DNA of 64,000 nucleotides from Hyparrhenia diplandra. Lineage: Eukaryota > Streptophyta > Magnoliopsida > Poales > Poaceae. The position numbers and the translations under genes are program-made. Under the pieces are notes generated by a model that worked only from the letters and a program-made list of their open reading frames with translations, was not told where the DNA came from and did no database searches. The stretch's first letter is position 1; each line of letters starts with the position of its first letter. The stretch spans positions 124,001 to 188,000 of the forward strand of contig JADLZK010001184.1 of assembly GCA_015847255.1 (NCBI GenBank), written 5' to 3'. This document shows, piece by piece, positions 23,241-36,179 of this stretch.

Positions 23241-23404
23241 AAAGAATCGATCTCATGAATGTATATCTAAACTGTGTAATTATTTTAATTTTTTTTTTAC
23301 TTATATTTAGTACTTTCGTACATGTCTTTAGTATTTTTTGATGTGATGGGGAATCTTCTTTTTTTATAGTGGAATTTGGGAATGAATTTTGGGGCTCTAA
23401 AACA

Positions 23405-23424
23405 CATATATATATATATATATA
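23405..23424. repeat. (TA)n microsatellite
   Basis: About ten uninterrupted TA dinucleotides. Confidence 0.9.
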
Positions 23425-24455
23425 AATCCGAATCCATTGGTTACGTCCTCCTCAACACGTCACCATGAGCTCCACCCCGAAAAATCACAAAACATACCCA
23501 GCATCGCAAGTCAAGATCACAAAGATCAGAATCCTTGCCTTGGGTATTTAGGGCAGATTGCAACAACCTTAAGGTTAAGCCTTTCAAGATCACCGCCGGT
23601 CATGTTAAACGTGCAAGATTACACTTGATTCGACCTGGATACCTCAACCAACACACTGCATAACAAACTGTGGATGGAACACGGACAGCATGGTCATTTC
23701 CCAGCGAACGTTCCAGGCTTGATCGATTCTCCCAAGTCCCAACCCAACCCGTCGCGCTCGCTCGTTAAATGTACTACAGCCAAGCAAGCAGCCGTAGTCG
23801 TCCCCGTTCAGACAGACGTGAACTCCCACGGTTGGCACCGCCCTTGCATTTCCATCCCATCTGGCGAATATGCTCTTCTTGGCCGGAAGCTGGGCGAGGG
23901 CGACGCCGACGCAGACGCAGACGCTGTCTTTCCTTTTCGCTTTCCCGGTTTCATGTCTGATGCCGCTAGCGGCAGCGGATTTTCTATCACGATTTGACAA
24001 GATCGCAAGTACTTTCCGTCCGATCTGCAATGGCTGGCTGCTAGTGGTAATAAGCGATGGCGGGCCAAGGTGTGTAGTGATAAGATAAGCTCTGCGAAGT
24101 AAACCACGTGTGTGCTGCCAGATAAGAACGGTGCGGGTTAACATCGCACCTCGCCGGCCGGCCCACCGCAGTGTCCCTAGGTGGGTGCCACGCGGAGGAA
24201 GAGGAACCCAAGTGACAGTGAGGCGGCTCAAATTGACAACATCTTTTCCTCCATCTTTCCTCCATCCTCGGATTCTTTTTTTGTTTCCGGTACCTTTCCA
24301 CCTTTTTTTCTCGTTGTGACTTCACCAAAAGCCTTCTAAGCTCAAGGGAAACAGAACAAATACTAGAAAATAAGGAAAATATGACTTTGCTTTTTCTATG
24401 TGATGCGACCGAATGAACATTCGTGCTAGGGTGAAAGAGAAAACAGAGAAACAGT

Positions 24456-24529
24456 GGGCCCCTGTTAGGCATATTATACTCCTAGTTCAACTTCACAAAT
24501 GGGCCCCGTTAGGCATAGTTGAACTTCAC
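24456..24529 (+). repeat. Short direct repeat
   Basis: GGGCCCCTGTTAGGCAT with a following AGTTCAACTTCAC (24456-24496) is repeated as GGGCCCCGTTAGGCAT and AGTTGAACTTCAC (24501-24529). The second copy lacks about 12 bp. Its origin is unclear. Confidence 0.6.
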
Positions 24530-27500
24530 CTTTGGTGATTTCTTTTTCAAAAACAGCTTTATCAGCAGCTAGGTGAGACTGAACTGTTTTGGAGAAAAAT
24601 GTTTGGTAAAACACCTTCGCCAAAAATTGTGGTGACCTCGGGAACTTCAAGATTTTGCCGCTCGATCATTCGAAGGTGCTCATAGGGGTTGGTTTTATGC
24701 TCAGTCCTTCGCCAGAAACTTCATGCATTAATGAAGAAAAAAAGGGAGAGAGAACTAAGATATATACACTACATTTTTCAGCTTCATCACAATTTATGTC
24801 TTGGTGAGAGGGAAGAAAAAAATGGATTCACTTATGATTTTTTTTTTTTTTTGAAAATGTGTGTTTATCAAAGAAGATAGCTCACCTGTTGTGTACCAAA
24901 CAGGCCAAAAGTTATCTCAACGGTATCACGTTAGGAAAAAAAAAACAAATTTGATATTTTGTCATAAAATTTTAAAGATCTAATCATATTTCTAGATGGA
25001 AAACATAAAAAAATTTCGCATTTTCTAGTTGGACAAAGAGGAAGGTTTAACATGTGGTGAAATTGAACTTTAAAAATATATATTAGCATTATTACCATAT
25101 ATTATACGAAGTTGTTTGCTCGACTACATAAGTGTGAGGTGTCCACGGATGAGTCACGATGTGACAATAGCATGCTTTTAGTATCATCTTTTTTCAGAAA
25201 GAAAGAGAACGTATCATATGCACACCGACCTTATATGCAACCGTGCACACTAGCTTTTACGGATCGTCCATCATCTATCCGAGGGCCAGCAGCGTGAGCA
25301 TGGTCTTTTTCACGCCCGCCTCCGTTGGCAATCTTGCACCAAGCACCCTCCCCGCACGGGCAACTGTAGTCACGAAGCCAAGTTCCCTTCTCGCGACTCC
25401 AGACGAAAAACGCTGACAGAGAACGGGCCGCCGCCAGGCTAGGGATGCCTTTTTCAAATGAGCCATAACTATTCTTTTCTGAGTGTATTCCCAATAGAGT
25501 TCTATCAAGGTTTTTTGACACGTGATAAAAGCAACATGATGGCAATGTTTGTGTAACTCCATGCAGATGCAGGGCGCTTTGCCTCTTTATAGTCTCAAAT
25601 TTAGTACAGTAATCCTACTATCAAAGAATAATGATACGAAATAATTCCTGCGATACAGACCTATCTATTTTGTTGAATCTGAGGTTTGAGATTTGAACAA
25701 AGGTAACCATAAATAGAGTCACAAAAATTACTCAACGAATTATTTAACCCTCTGAGACAATGCTTCTGCTAGGGAGAAATATTATGGAGGTTGTGGCAAT
25801 CATGCATGGAACAGTGCATGAACTTCATATAAAAAAATAAAATGTTGTGATTTTTAAGATTCACTTTGAAAAGGGATATAGTTAAGTGAGAATTCCTACA
25901 AGAACTCTAAAAGTGAAGTGTTTTGATACTATTTGGTGAAGAGTTGGTTAAATCATTTGTAATAATTGAATATAGTTGTGAATATGCTGGCGATCCTTTT
26001 GGCTACAACTAAGGAAGGCGGTCAAGTATTCAAAGGGATAGTTCCTCATTTAATTCAAGATGGCTTGTCTATACAACGAGGCGGCATGTGATAACTGTTG
26101 CTTTGAAACAAATATCTTAGAACTTAAGCCAAGTTAGTAAGAGGCTCACACTTTTGTCGAGCTTCATTAGTGTGAAGGACTATTTCGAAAACCTCATGAG
26201 TTTCATTGGGCGGAGTGGACACCAGATTAGGTTTTTAGAGGACAAGTAGTTTCGTACCCAAGCTTTCGAATTCTGATACACTCCATTGTTTAATTAAATC
26301 TTTAGCCAAGACAAAAAAAAAAAAGAAGAAGATCTAATAGTACTAATAGTACTATACTGATCATACGACACTGGATAAGCCAAAATGCCTACACGCTGGA
26401 AAAGCCAGAAAAACCTAGCTGGTGCAGTCCACTGAAGTCAATGATACTTTATTTCATTGTTGGCTTTGGTCACAAATGGTGGGGCATGGCAGACGTCATT
26501 ACTCATTAATTAACAAACCATTGCTAAGTTCGCTCAGATTTTTCTTGCCTGCGTCACGTCCCTCCCCTGTCATTTGTCAAGAAGAGAATTAGTAAGCGCC
26601 ATGACAGTATGGGCACGCTGATCTGGTCGGACCAGCTCATCAGACGATCACTGATGCATCATTACACGCACCCCCGTCGGCCATGGCATTGAGCATTGGG
26701 CGTTGGGCCATTTGGCACGTCCCGTACGTCGTCGTCACGCCGCCGGAAGCGCTAGCTCCCGTGATCCTCAAGGAATAATATCTGATCGACCTTGGCATAT
26801 ATGGCCAAACTTTAACGATTCAAGCTCCAGCACGCATGTTACTCGAGTTAACAAAGCTCAGCGACAGTCATATAACACCTAAGACCAGCCTCGGTGTATA
26901 GTTTTATAGGATTTTTTTCCCCAAAACTGTCATTCCATACAAAAAAAGAAATAAAACTTGGATGAAATGCGTGTTCTTAATAAAAATTTTTACGACCATG
27001 CTTAGCATGTATATCATTAAAAAGAAGAAGTTTTACACAGGTTATCGCTGATTATTAGCCTTGCATGCCCATGGCTCGTCACTCAATAAAAAGTTTCATT
27101 ATGTATTTTATACATTTCACTTGGATAGATTTGATTATGACATGTGGGCACCTCTCATGTCAAAAATAGAAGTAAAAGATTAGTTTTGAGTGATATATAT
27201 GCTAGCTGCTGTGCACACTCCTGTATACTTATTATAAAATATTTTTTTGTGAGATCTTCTAACCAATTATAGATAAGTGTTGGGACATAATAACTGGTAG
27301 AGCTGCTCTAAATCTCTACAATTAGAGCCTTAAAAAGCGTGGTTCTTACCTAAATACTTTTGTTTGAAAATACAGCGCATCTAATTTACTGGTACTCATT
27401 TGCAGTGTGCCTGCCCTACCTTCCTGCCTATCTGGTGCTGTAACTGTAATAGTTTTGCTTTGCTTGCCCTGAACAAAAAAATGTGCTTGTTTGGTTGGCA

Positions 27501-27944
27501 GCCAAAATTAACCACGCCAGCTCTACGCTTTGGATGCTACGATGTGTTCTGTCGTTTTGCTACCGCGCTGCTCGTCCTCCAGAGATGACCTGATTGGCTT
27601 TCTGGGCACACCAACCTTTCGTTTTATTCTTCATGGTAGCATCCCAGCATGGGCAAACATATGTGGAGTTTTTATTTTAATATGCTTTGGCTTGCCGAAT
27701 CAGCTACACACATATCAATCTCATCTCACGCTACTTTTTCGTTGCAAGGCAATTTATTTAGCTTATCATGTTGGCATGTCTTTTTGGAGCGTGGATGTAT
27801 TCAGGGGTCGCGTCACTTGGTGGACAAGATTCTTATCTGAATCAGATAGGAATAGCAAGTGGTCAGGTCAGGCCAAGTCCCCCTCCTACTGTATCTCTCT
27901 TTAATGCACTTTTCCTTTGCGCTTTTGAGTAATCAGGAGCAGCG

Positions 27945-28618
27945 AGGGGCCATTTGGAACGCGAGGAATCAAAAACGCAGGAATCAAAAATACAGGAATG
28001 AGATGAGTGTGTAGTGGTAAAAACAGAGGAAAGAAAAAACACAGTAAAATAACTAAGAAGGGGTGTTTGGAATGCAGGAATCCATAACACAGGAACTATA
28101 AGATTGTGAATGATAAAGAGCCATTATTAATGATAGAGTCATTATTAGTGCTTAATGAAATGATATATACTGTGTTAGTTGCACTTTTTTTTCCATGATT
28201 CTCACATGTGGGGCCACTAGACCATGTTGCTACTGTTGGGGTCAAATAAAAATCTGGACAACATCTTTCTCCACGCAGTTAGCGCATAATCGAACTACGT
28301 ACGTACACATTAGTAGTAACCTGGCTCTTTTTTACGATTGTGGGACCCATGCACTTACTCATCCACCTGCTTTTGACAGCAAACAACCATGCATCAGATG
28401 GACTATTACTGTGGTCACCTCGGGCTTCAGCGAAGGAAACAAAAACAAGAGATTGGAGTGGAGGTTTTTCTTTCCCGTCAAATTGCAAAGAAGCTACAGT
28501 GTTCCATAGGAAAGGAAAGTTTATTTTCCTGTGTTCCAAACGCTTTCCTATCCTCCCGTTCCTCTGTTTTAGTTTCCTTTGATTTTCCTACAAAAATACT
28601 TTGTTCCAAACGGCCCCT
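27945..28618. mobile_element. MITE-like element, 674 bp
   Basis: The left end AGGGGCCATTTGGAAC and the right end GTTCCAAACGGCCCCT are inverted repeats with one mismatch. Inside, GGGGTGTTTGGAATGCAGGAATCC at about 28060 repeats the left end again, so a second copy may be nested. No target duplication matches cleanly, so the superfamily (PIF/Harbinger or hAT) is undecided. No coding capacity is seen. Confidence 0.5.
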
Positions 28619-28853
28619 AATAAAGTTTTGACATCAAGTTAACTGTGGCGTGTCCTGATCCAGAGATGGAGGGAGGGTGCATGCATTGCCACTACATTGA
28701 TGAAAAAACAAATCTAGTGAAAAAAAAGTGATTTCGCCGGCTTTTAGTCCCAATTCCTGTCCTACGAGCATTTGCTCATCTCATCCAGAAGTCGATCTCG
28801 AGTGACACAAACCACGTGCGCTTTTTGTAGGGGATATTTTGGCTTTAAGGGGA

Positions 28854-29454
28854 TGTCGAAACCGGTAGGTTGGGCCGGAATCGACACATGTTCGTCGACC
28901 GTTGGAGCTCCGAAGGTGGCGTAGGGGGCTGCAGATCTCGTCGGCGGCGGTGGCGGCACGATGAGCAACTGCGAGGAGGGAGGAGCCACGGGGGGAGGCG
29001 GCCTTGGCGGCGCGCCGGCGGGGCGGAGTGCGGCGCTGGCGGGGGCGGCGGCGGTGGAGGGGCAGGAGATAGATGGATACTAATTTTTATCGCGCTTTAT
29101 CCCCAAAGAGATTACATGCCTCGCTTATCGGCCCGGCTAGTGGGACTTGTAATCTAAGCAATCTCCTATAAGGTTTCCTTATACGATAGGAATACCTTTT
29201 ACAAGCAATATTTATTTATTTCCTAATAAGGACCTTCCTTATAGATTGGAATATTCCCTTTTACATACCAAAAAACCTAAGATAATCCTAACTTGAAGAC
29301 GAAGCGAGTTGGACTCGGACGGGAGGGAGGAGCCGGGGCGGCGGGCGCCGGCCCCTTGCCGCGCGCGGCTGCCCCGGCCCCTCGGGGCGGCGGCCGTCAG
29401 CGTGAGGACCCTTTTTTAGCCCTTCCCGGGCTGGCTCAGTTCTGGGTCATGACA
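28854..29454 (-). repeat. 3' LTR of the outer element
   Basis: It matches 45661-46254 throughout, with substitutions and short gaps, including the GATAGATGGATACTAATTTT and GTGGGACTTGTAATCTAAGC blocks. On the minus strand the LTR begins TGTCATGACCC. Confidence 0.8.
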
Positions 29455-30355
29455 TTTCCCCATCGTTCGACGAGGCGGCGTGTCCACGTGCCGCCCAACC
29501 CACAGGTGGTGGCGAAGGGCACGCTTGATCGGGAAGTCACCACGCTCGCCCGGCAGTAGAAGGCGAGAGGGCCGCACGTTGTCGTCGTCGCCGTTGATCC
29601 GGGCGTCCTTGTCGGCGAAGGAGAAGTCGAGGTGGAGGTCGCCGAAGTAGATGCTGAACTTGAAGCTCGGCGGGGGCTGCACGAAGGGGCGTTCGCCCAT
29701 GCACGCGCATGACGGACGCTGCCGAGGGTGCCCGCGAAAGCATCCGGGCGTGTCGGAGGAGGAGACGTGTAGGCGTGAGAGTCGTTGGCAATTGTCACCT
29801 TTGCATGGGGCGCACTGCGATGAAGCGTGTCGAGCGATGGGGCGAGGGCGTGAAGTCGAGGAGGCAGCCGTAGAGGAGGTCGCTGGGCGTCTTGACGGGC
29901 GTCCCCCATCTCGGCGCTCCTGTGTCCCACGGTGCGCCAACCGTGACGTTGTCGATGCGAGGAAGAAGACGCCGCCGTTGTTGTCAAAGAGGATGACGGT
30001 GGCGCCTTCGACCACGGCGTCGGTGCGCTTTTGAAGAAGGAGGACGCACCGGGGGCGGGAACGCCTGATCTTCCCGTGGGCGGTTGGGAAGGTGGAAGCC
30101 TGCCGCCACACCGCGGCGGGGACGTTCTCCCCCGCCAGAAGTCCTCGAGAAGCTCACGCGCGACGGGATGTAGTAACGGTGGAAGTACCTCACGATGCCG
30201 TAGTGGAGGCTCCACTGCAGTGCGGTTGCCCGCAACTCGATGGCGCCGGGCGATGATTCCGAGCTCCTTGTTGGTCGCCGCGGGCCAAGTGCGGCTCAGC
30301 AATCATGTCGTTCGCCGTCAGCCCGTCGATGTCGTCCATCGCCGCAAGAAGCGTT
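29455..30355 (-). other. Unidentified GC-rich interior block of the outer element
   Basis: Overlapping minus-strand frames run through this block. Protein-like stretches appear in different phases (DDIDGLTANDMIAEP, WSLHYGIVRYFHRYYIPSR, FKFSIYFGDLHLDFSFADKD), which suggests one ancestral coding sequence broken by frameshifts. None matches a gag, pol or other domain I know. It could be the C-terminal part of the element's protein or a captured host gene fragment. It lies between the Gypsy insertion point and the 3' LTR. Confidence 0.4.
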
Positions 30356-30830
30356 TGAGGGGATGAACCCCTATCCCCTCACGGGTCACTTTGGGTTAGG
30401 CCTCTCGGGCCGCCCAGACGGCGGACTGAAGCCCTTGGTGTTAGAAGACCGCAATTATCGGAGATCACGGCCTAAACTTGGTCGCCAAGATAGTTTCCTA
30501 GTATAGCTCAATCGTAATCACTATATACTTTCCTATTGTAACCGATCAGGATAGCTCTTGTCGGATCGGATCCGACCTGTAACCCTGCTCCCCGGACTAT
30601 ATAAGGTGAGCAGGGATCCCCCCGAGGGACCATCTGATTCTCAATCAATCAATACAACTAAGCAGGATGTAGGTTTTACGCCATCAAGGCGGCCGAACCT
30701 AGGTAAAACCCGTGTGTTTTGTCCTTCGCCGTTTCGCTTAACATCTCGTTAGCCGTCTAGCACATCCCTAACCGCTCAATCTACTAGCCGGGCATACCCC
30801 TGCTAGACTATCGCCAATAAACCGACGGCG
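30356..30830 (+). repeat. 5' LTR of the Gypsy element
   Basis: It starts TGAGGGGATGAACCCC and contains CCGGACTATATAAGGTGAGC, a TATA box with likely start downstream. It ends near ACCGACGGCG. By eye it differs from the 3' LTR at roughly 15-20 sites, mostly transitions, and at about nine one-base gaps. Confidence 0.85.
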
Positions 30831-30834
30831 GTTG

Positions 30835-30848
30835 TTGGCGCGCCCGGG
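30835..30848 (+). other. Primer binding site of the Gypsy element
   Basis: TTGGCGCGCCCGGG lies 4-5 bp after the 5' LTR, with GTAGGGG following. This arrangement is common in grass Tat-type elements. I have not matched it to a particular tRNA. Confidence 0.6.
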
Positions 30849-30870
30849 TAGGGGTGTGCACGAAGACGCC

Positions 30871-33048
30871 ATGGCTAACAAGATGGTGATCTTAATCGAC
30901 TCCATGGCGGTCGACCCGATGGAAGACATCCATTCGGGGGACGCTCGTGCGTAAATAACGGCGCCACTCTCGGCGTCAACAACTCGCGCGGTTCAGATCA
31001 ATCTGCGCCGGCATCCGCTATTTCGGCATCGGCACCGACCCCGACTTCGGGCCGAGGCCGCTCGACCCTGATTAGGCTCACCCACCCGTTCGTGCGCACA
31101 CGCAGCGGCGCTTCATCCACAACGTCGACAATCTACTCGGCGACTTCGACAAGCTCAAGATCGGTATGAGTGAGTCTTCCCCTTTGGTTGATTCGACCAT
31201 GTCGCTCTCTGCCAACAGGAACAACATCGACCACGACACGGGCTGCCCGACGCTCCTCCGGGAGAAACAGATCTGGTCGAGGTCAATCTTCCCCGGCCGG
31301 TGGTCCGGTCGTCACTTCTCCGCCGAGGGCCGGGTTGTCCACTTCTCATCGCCCGCTGGTGGCTAAGCGCTGGGCTGGGACTGGTCGGAGGACCGTCCTG
31401 GACCCTCACGACTTCATCGACGCGCCAACGTATCGCGGCGCCTCGTCGACAACGCTGCGACCACATCTGCATGGCTAAGCTCTCCGATCCACGGAGGGCG
31501 CCGAGGAGGAGGAGGAAAGCACCGCTCCGTGATGGCCGTACCGCCGCCTCACGACTTCGTCCGACGCCACTACTACCGTCCTCCGGGACCCGATGGAGCT
31601 GGAGATTGGCTACGACTCCCGCTGTTCGACCGGGGTACCGCTCCGGGAGACCCGTGGCGGAGGATCTTCGTCGGCCGGGACTGGCGCCCCTTGGCGGGGA
31701 AACCGAGGAGCTCCGCGTTGCCGGGGGGGGACGCAAGCGCCGTCGAGCGCGCCGTCGGCAAGCGGAGCAGGACGCTGCTGCTTTGCTCAGGCTTAGCCCG
31801 TGATGCCGGCCGGGGCTTCCGTTAGCCGAGGGACTCTCCGGAATCTACGATCTCGGTTCGATGAGGTGGCGGAATCCGGTTCATAAGACGCCCGAAACGT
31901 AACATCGCCACGGCAGCGGCTCTCTGGCTGCGGGAGAACGCCACAATAGAAGACGTCCGGGGATACATCTACACGCCACCCACGCTCAGCTCAACCCGGT
32001 CTTGGGTTCGTCTGCGCCCTCACGCCCGGTCATCCCGTCGGCGCCATCGCGGAGGAGTCGCAACACCAAGGCGAGGAAGAGGCGTCCTCCATGCCAAGGG
32101 GGCAAACCAATCCCGGCCGACGCGACGGTGGCGTCCTTGGTGCAGCAGCGGCCCGGCGGGCAAAACGCGAGCCAAGGCGGTCGCAAGCGGGGGCGGGGTA
32201 GTGCGCGGTGCTCCGGCGGTGGCTGGTGGACAACCACCCCGGCGTCCCGCCAGATCGAAACCGGCGTCCCCCGACCTCGTAGCAAAGCATCAAGATTGCC
32301 CGAGATGCTCGCTACCGCATCACCGCCAGCCAGCAGGCTCGCGAAGACGCCGAGATTCAACGACGTGAAGAGTACAACATGTTGTACGGGAACCCAACAG
32401 GGAACCTCACGATCACTACGATCCGGCCCTACCACCCGGATCTCCGCCGGGTCCGATGGCCTCTGGGCTTCAAAGGCACTAACGCCCTCTCAAAGTACTC
32501 CGGCGACCAAGATCCCGAGGCCTGGGTCATGATTTACGAGATCGCAATCAGATCGGCCGGAGGCGGGGAGGACGTTATGGCAAACTACTTCCCGATCAGT
32601 CTCGACCAGGCGGCCAATCGCTGGCTCCTGGCCCTCCTAGAAGGGAGACTACGCACGTGGCAAGACGTCAAGGATATCTTCATCAGCACCTACAAGTCCA
32701 CGTGTAAACAATCGGGTACAAAGTACGACCTGGAGAGGTTGCGCCTCGGGCGCAACGAGCCACTCCGGGAGTATATCCGCCGTTTCTCCGAGGTGCGCCT
32801 GACGATCCCGGATATCACCGACGAGGAGTGCGTCGGCGCATTCACCAAGGGCCTTGTCTCCAATGGTAACGCCGCAGCCTAAGAGCTGCGGAAGAAGCTC
32901 CATAGGTCCAAAATCACAACCATGTCCAAGCTGCTGGATGTGGCGCAGAGGTTCGCCGGGCAAGATGAGGCCGAGTACGTCTTCCACAAAGATTACGACT
33001 ACTCTACCCGCCGAGTATTCCCCGCCGCGATGCTCCCGTGGACGATAA
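30871..33048 (+). pseudogene. gag: gag region of the Gypsy element, frame-broken
   Basis: The gag protein forms the virus-like particle. A start-like ATG at 30871 follows the PBS (MANKMVILIDSMAVDP), but a stop comes within 30 codons and the next 1.4 kb changes frame repeatedly. A clear retrotrans_gag core lies at 32379-32882 (WVMIYEIAIRSAGG, RWLLALLEGRLRTWQDVKDI, RLGRNEPLREYIRRFSEVRL). It ends in a premature stop, and gag-like sequence continues to about 33000 in the same frame (ELRKKLHRSKITTMSKLLDV). Confidence 0.8.
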
Positions 33049-33549
33049 GCGGCGCAACGAAGCGTCCACGATAACCGCCGCCACGGCGACTCCGCGGCGT
33101 GAGTCGTCGGGAAGAGGGTCGCGGCAACTATCGCGCAGCGCCGTCGTGATCGGAACCATCGGGAGGCGGCGTCAACAACGTCAAGGCGGTGGCAAGAAGA
33201 AGGCGCTCAACCGGGCGAGATCCGATCCAAAAGCTTCTACACGGCAAGTGCCCCGACACCCGGACTTGAACCATAGTCCGGCGGAGTGTCGGCACTTCAA
33301 TGCCGAGTATGAGAGCGAACGCAAAAAAGCTCAAGATCACCGACAAGCAGCCGGAGGAAGCGCCCAAGGTTGTCGTAACAACCCGGGAGGAGGACCCGAG
33401 GGCGGGCCGATCCCGGGCACCGCTGCCGGCTACCAAGACGGCGTCATTCATGATCATGGGGCGGACACTACGGCTGCGAGGTGGGGCGGGATCGCAAGAT
33501 CTACGCTCGTAATGTCTGACCGTCAAAGACTTCAGCGAGGGGGTCACGA

Positions 33550-34000
33550 GACCCGATATGGCCTACCTTCCCCCGGCGAGTCATAACCTTGATCGCGATG
33601 ACCCGGTGGTGCAACAACCCCGTACCCGGCGATTCCCACTTGTCTCATTGACGGAGGGGCGCCACGAACATCTTTGTTCCGGAACTTCGATGAAAGCTCT
33701 GGACATCACGAAGGATGACCTCAAGCCATCGAGCACCGTTACGGGGAATCCTCCGGGAGAGTCGCCAACCCCTCTCGGGCGGACGCTCCGCGTGCGGTCG
33801 GCGGCGCTAAACACCATCGCATCCGGTACATGAATTTCGTCGCGCCCGACTTCGAGTCATCGTACCCACGCCATCATCGGGCGACCTGGTCTGACCAGGC
33901 TCATGGCGGTCCCGCACTACGGCTACCTCATCCTCAAGATCCCCACGGACAAGGGGTCCTCACATGCGGGGCCAATGTACACATGGCCTATGTCTCGCGA
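33550..34000 (+). pseudogene. Aspartic protease region, degraded
   Basis: Retroelement protease would cut the gag-pol precursor. The region preserves DDLKPSSTV, PPGESPTPLGR and, in a second frame, MAVPHYGYLILKIPTDKG, words flanking the protease in Tat-type elements. The expected active-site D(S/T)G is not readable: the site gives CSGTSM. At least two frame changes are present. Confidence 0.65.
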
Positions 34001-34429
34001 GAAGGAGGGCCTCGACAAGCGGGAGTTCATCCTCCGGTCGATCCGGCGGGGAGGAGGTCATCAAGAACACGAAGAAGCTGAACCCCTCGACCTCGAGATA
34101 CCCAGGAGGAGCGGGACGAAGAAGACCACCAAGCCGTCGGACACTAAAGACATCCGGTTGGTGGAGGGCGATGCATCCAAGGCGACCAAGATAGGCGTCA
34201 ACCTCGACCCCAAATAGGAAGACGCGCTCATCCGGTTCACGAGGGAGAAACGTGAGCATTTTCGCGTGGAAACCCGCCGATATGCCCGGAGTACCTCGGG
34301 GCGGATCGAGCACCGCCTACGTGTCAAGCCCAGCGGCCAAGCCGCGGCGCCTCGAAAATACGCCACTTTAATAAAGAAAAGTCGATTCGCTATTAAAGCG
34401 AAGTAACTAGATTATTAGCTGCTGGCTTT

Positions 34430-34900
34430 ATTCGCAAAGTGTATCATCCCGACTGGGTAGCTAATCCGGTCCTTGTAAGAAAGAAGAATAATGAATGGAG
34501 GATGTGCGTTGATTATACCGATCTCAATAGGGCTTGCCCTAAAGACCCGTTTGGTCTCCCCGCGTATCGACGGGTTGTCGACTCCGCTGCGGGTTGCGAG
34601 CTACTCGGCTTCACGGATTGCTACTCGGGCTATCATCGATTGCCCTCGCGGTCGAAGACCAGGAGAAGACTTCCTTCACCACTCCGTTTGGCGCATACTG
34701 CTACACTACCATGTCGTTCGGGCTCAAGAACGCCGGAGCCACCTACCAGCGGGCTATACAAGGTCGCTTAGGGAACCTCATCCCCGACCTTGCTCAGGCT
34801 TACATCGACGACGTCGTGGTGAAGACCCAGTGCCCTTTCCTGGTCGATGATCTTGCAAGGGTGTTCGCCAAGCTAAACGAAGTACCAATGGGAACTTAAC
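34430..34900 (+). pseudogene. pol: Reverse transcriptase domain, frameshifted
   Basis: RT would copy the element's RNA into DNA. The fingers/palm start is clear (HPDWVANPVLVRKKNNEWRM, then CVDYTDLNRACPKDPF). A frame change near 34640 leads to FTTPFGAYCYTTMSFGLKNA and to the catalytic box YIDDVVVKT at 34801. Active-site residues are kept, but the frameshift and a stop shortly after the box mean it cannot be translated whole. Confidence 0.85.
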
Positions 34901-35084
34901 CGGGAAAGTGTGTCTTGGCGTCCCCTCAGGCAATTTGCTTGGCAACATTGTTAGCCGGCATGGCATCGAGCCAAACCGGAGAAAATCGGCGCCATCATGC
35001 GGATGAAACCGCCCCAAAACGTCAAAGATGTCCAGAAATTGATCGGATGCATGGCGGCACTTAGCCGTTTGGCCGCACGGCTCG

Positions 35085-36130
35085 GTGAAAAGGGATTGTC
35101 GTTCTTCAAACTCCTTCGCGCGGGGAGAAGCTTTCAAGTGGACCAACGAGGCTCAAGAGGCCTTCAACGGCTTCAAGAAGTTTCTTACCACGTCTCCGGT
35201 CTTTGGTGGCCCGAGCGATGCGGAGGCGATATCGCTCTACATCGCGGCTACCAACCGGGTGGTCGAGCATCGCCTTGGTTGTCGGCGCCATGAGGAGGAA
35301 GGGCATGTATACCCCGTCCAACGGCCGGTCTACTTAAAGCGCGAGGTATTGAGCGACTCAAACAAAGGTACCTACATATACGTAAATTGCTCTATGGAAT
35401 TCTCATCACGTCAAAAGGCGCATCACTATTTCGACCTTCACCCGATCATCTTGTGGTATCGGACTACCCATTGGACGCGTCTGCGGAATAAGGGCGCTAA
35501 TGGTCGTATATGCAAGTGGGCGTCGAGCTCGGCTTGTTCACCATTGAATACAAGAATAGGAGTACCATCAAAGTCGCAAGCATTGGCGGATTTAGATGCC
35601 TGCGAGTGGGCCGGATTTGGAGACTCCCTCGAAGATACCGGTAGAGCGGCTGGGCGATGTATTCGATGGCTCCCTCAACATCGATGGGCGGGGCTGGCGT
35701 CTACATCATATCGCCCTCGGGGATACGCTCCGGTATGTCCTCGGATCCACTTCCCGGCATCTAACAATGCCGCGGAATACGAGGCTGCCCTTCACGGCCT
35801 CCGTATTGCTATCCGACTTGGGATTCGCCCGATTGCGGGTATTCGGTGACTTCGGCATTGGTAATCAAGCAAGTCAACAAAGATTGGGATTGCAAGAGTG
35901 AGAAGATGGATGTGTATGTGGCAGCTATAAGAAAATTGGAGGGCAAGTTCTACGGGCTCGGTTTTGATCATGTCGTTCGGGATTACAACCAAGCCGCCGA
36001 TGAACTTTCCAAGCTTGGCTCTTCTCGGGCAAAGATACGGCGGGCGTCTTTGTCGAAGATCTGTGGAAACCAACCATCGGTGATCCTGCACGGGCCCTCC
36101 ACTCGAGGCGTACCCGAGCACATCGTCGCC
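35085..36130 (+). pseudogene. RT-linked RNase H and archaeal-type RNase H
   Basis: The first part (35085-35400) keeps the RT connection and start of the RNase H (FKWTNEAQEAFNGFKKFL, KGTYIYVNCSMEFSSRQKAH). The second part (35650-36100) holds a second RNase H: DGSLNIDGRGW, then FPASNNAAEYEAALHGLRIA in another frame, then QVNKDWDCKSEKMDVYVAAI and VRDYNQAADELSKL. A tandem second RNase H of this type is the hallmark of Tat-lineage Gypsy elements. There are frame changes between the blocks. Confidence 0.8.
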
Positions 36131-36179
36131 ACGCTATCCAACTCCGTCGACGAAGGCGGCGGGTCCCGATAATCAAATA

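Larger units (their letters stand above)
23241..27944. other. Spacer, no gene seen
   Basis: About 4.7 kb. The longest frame (23644-24231, minus, 195 codons) has no recognisable domain and its composition does not stand out from competing frames, so I do not call it a gene. The region contains a (TA)n microsatellite, a small direct repeat and several T or A runs. Confidence 0.45.

Noticed and set aside
23644..24231. A 195-codon minus-strand ORF
   Set aside because: No recognisable domain, no promoter or splice context, and competing frames of similar quality on the other strand.
29436..30302. A 288-codon minus-strand ORF taken as a gene on its own
   Set aside because: It lies inside the outer LTR element between the Gypsy insertion and the 3' LTR, is mostly Ser/Thr/Pro/Arg low-complexity and ends inside the LTR. 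It is reported only as part of the unidentified interior block.
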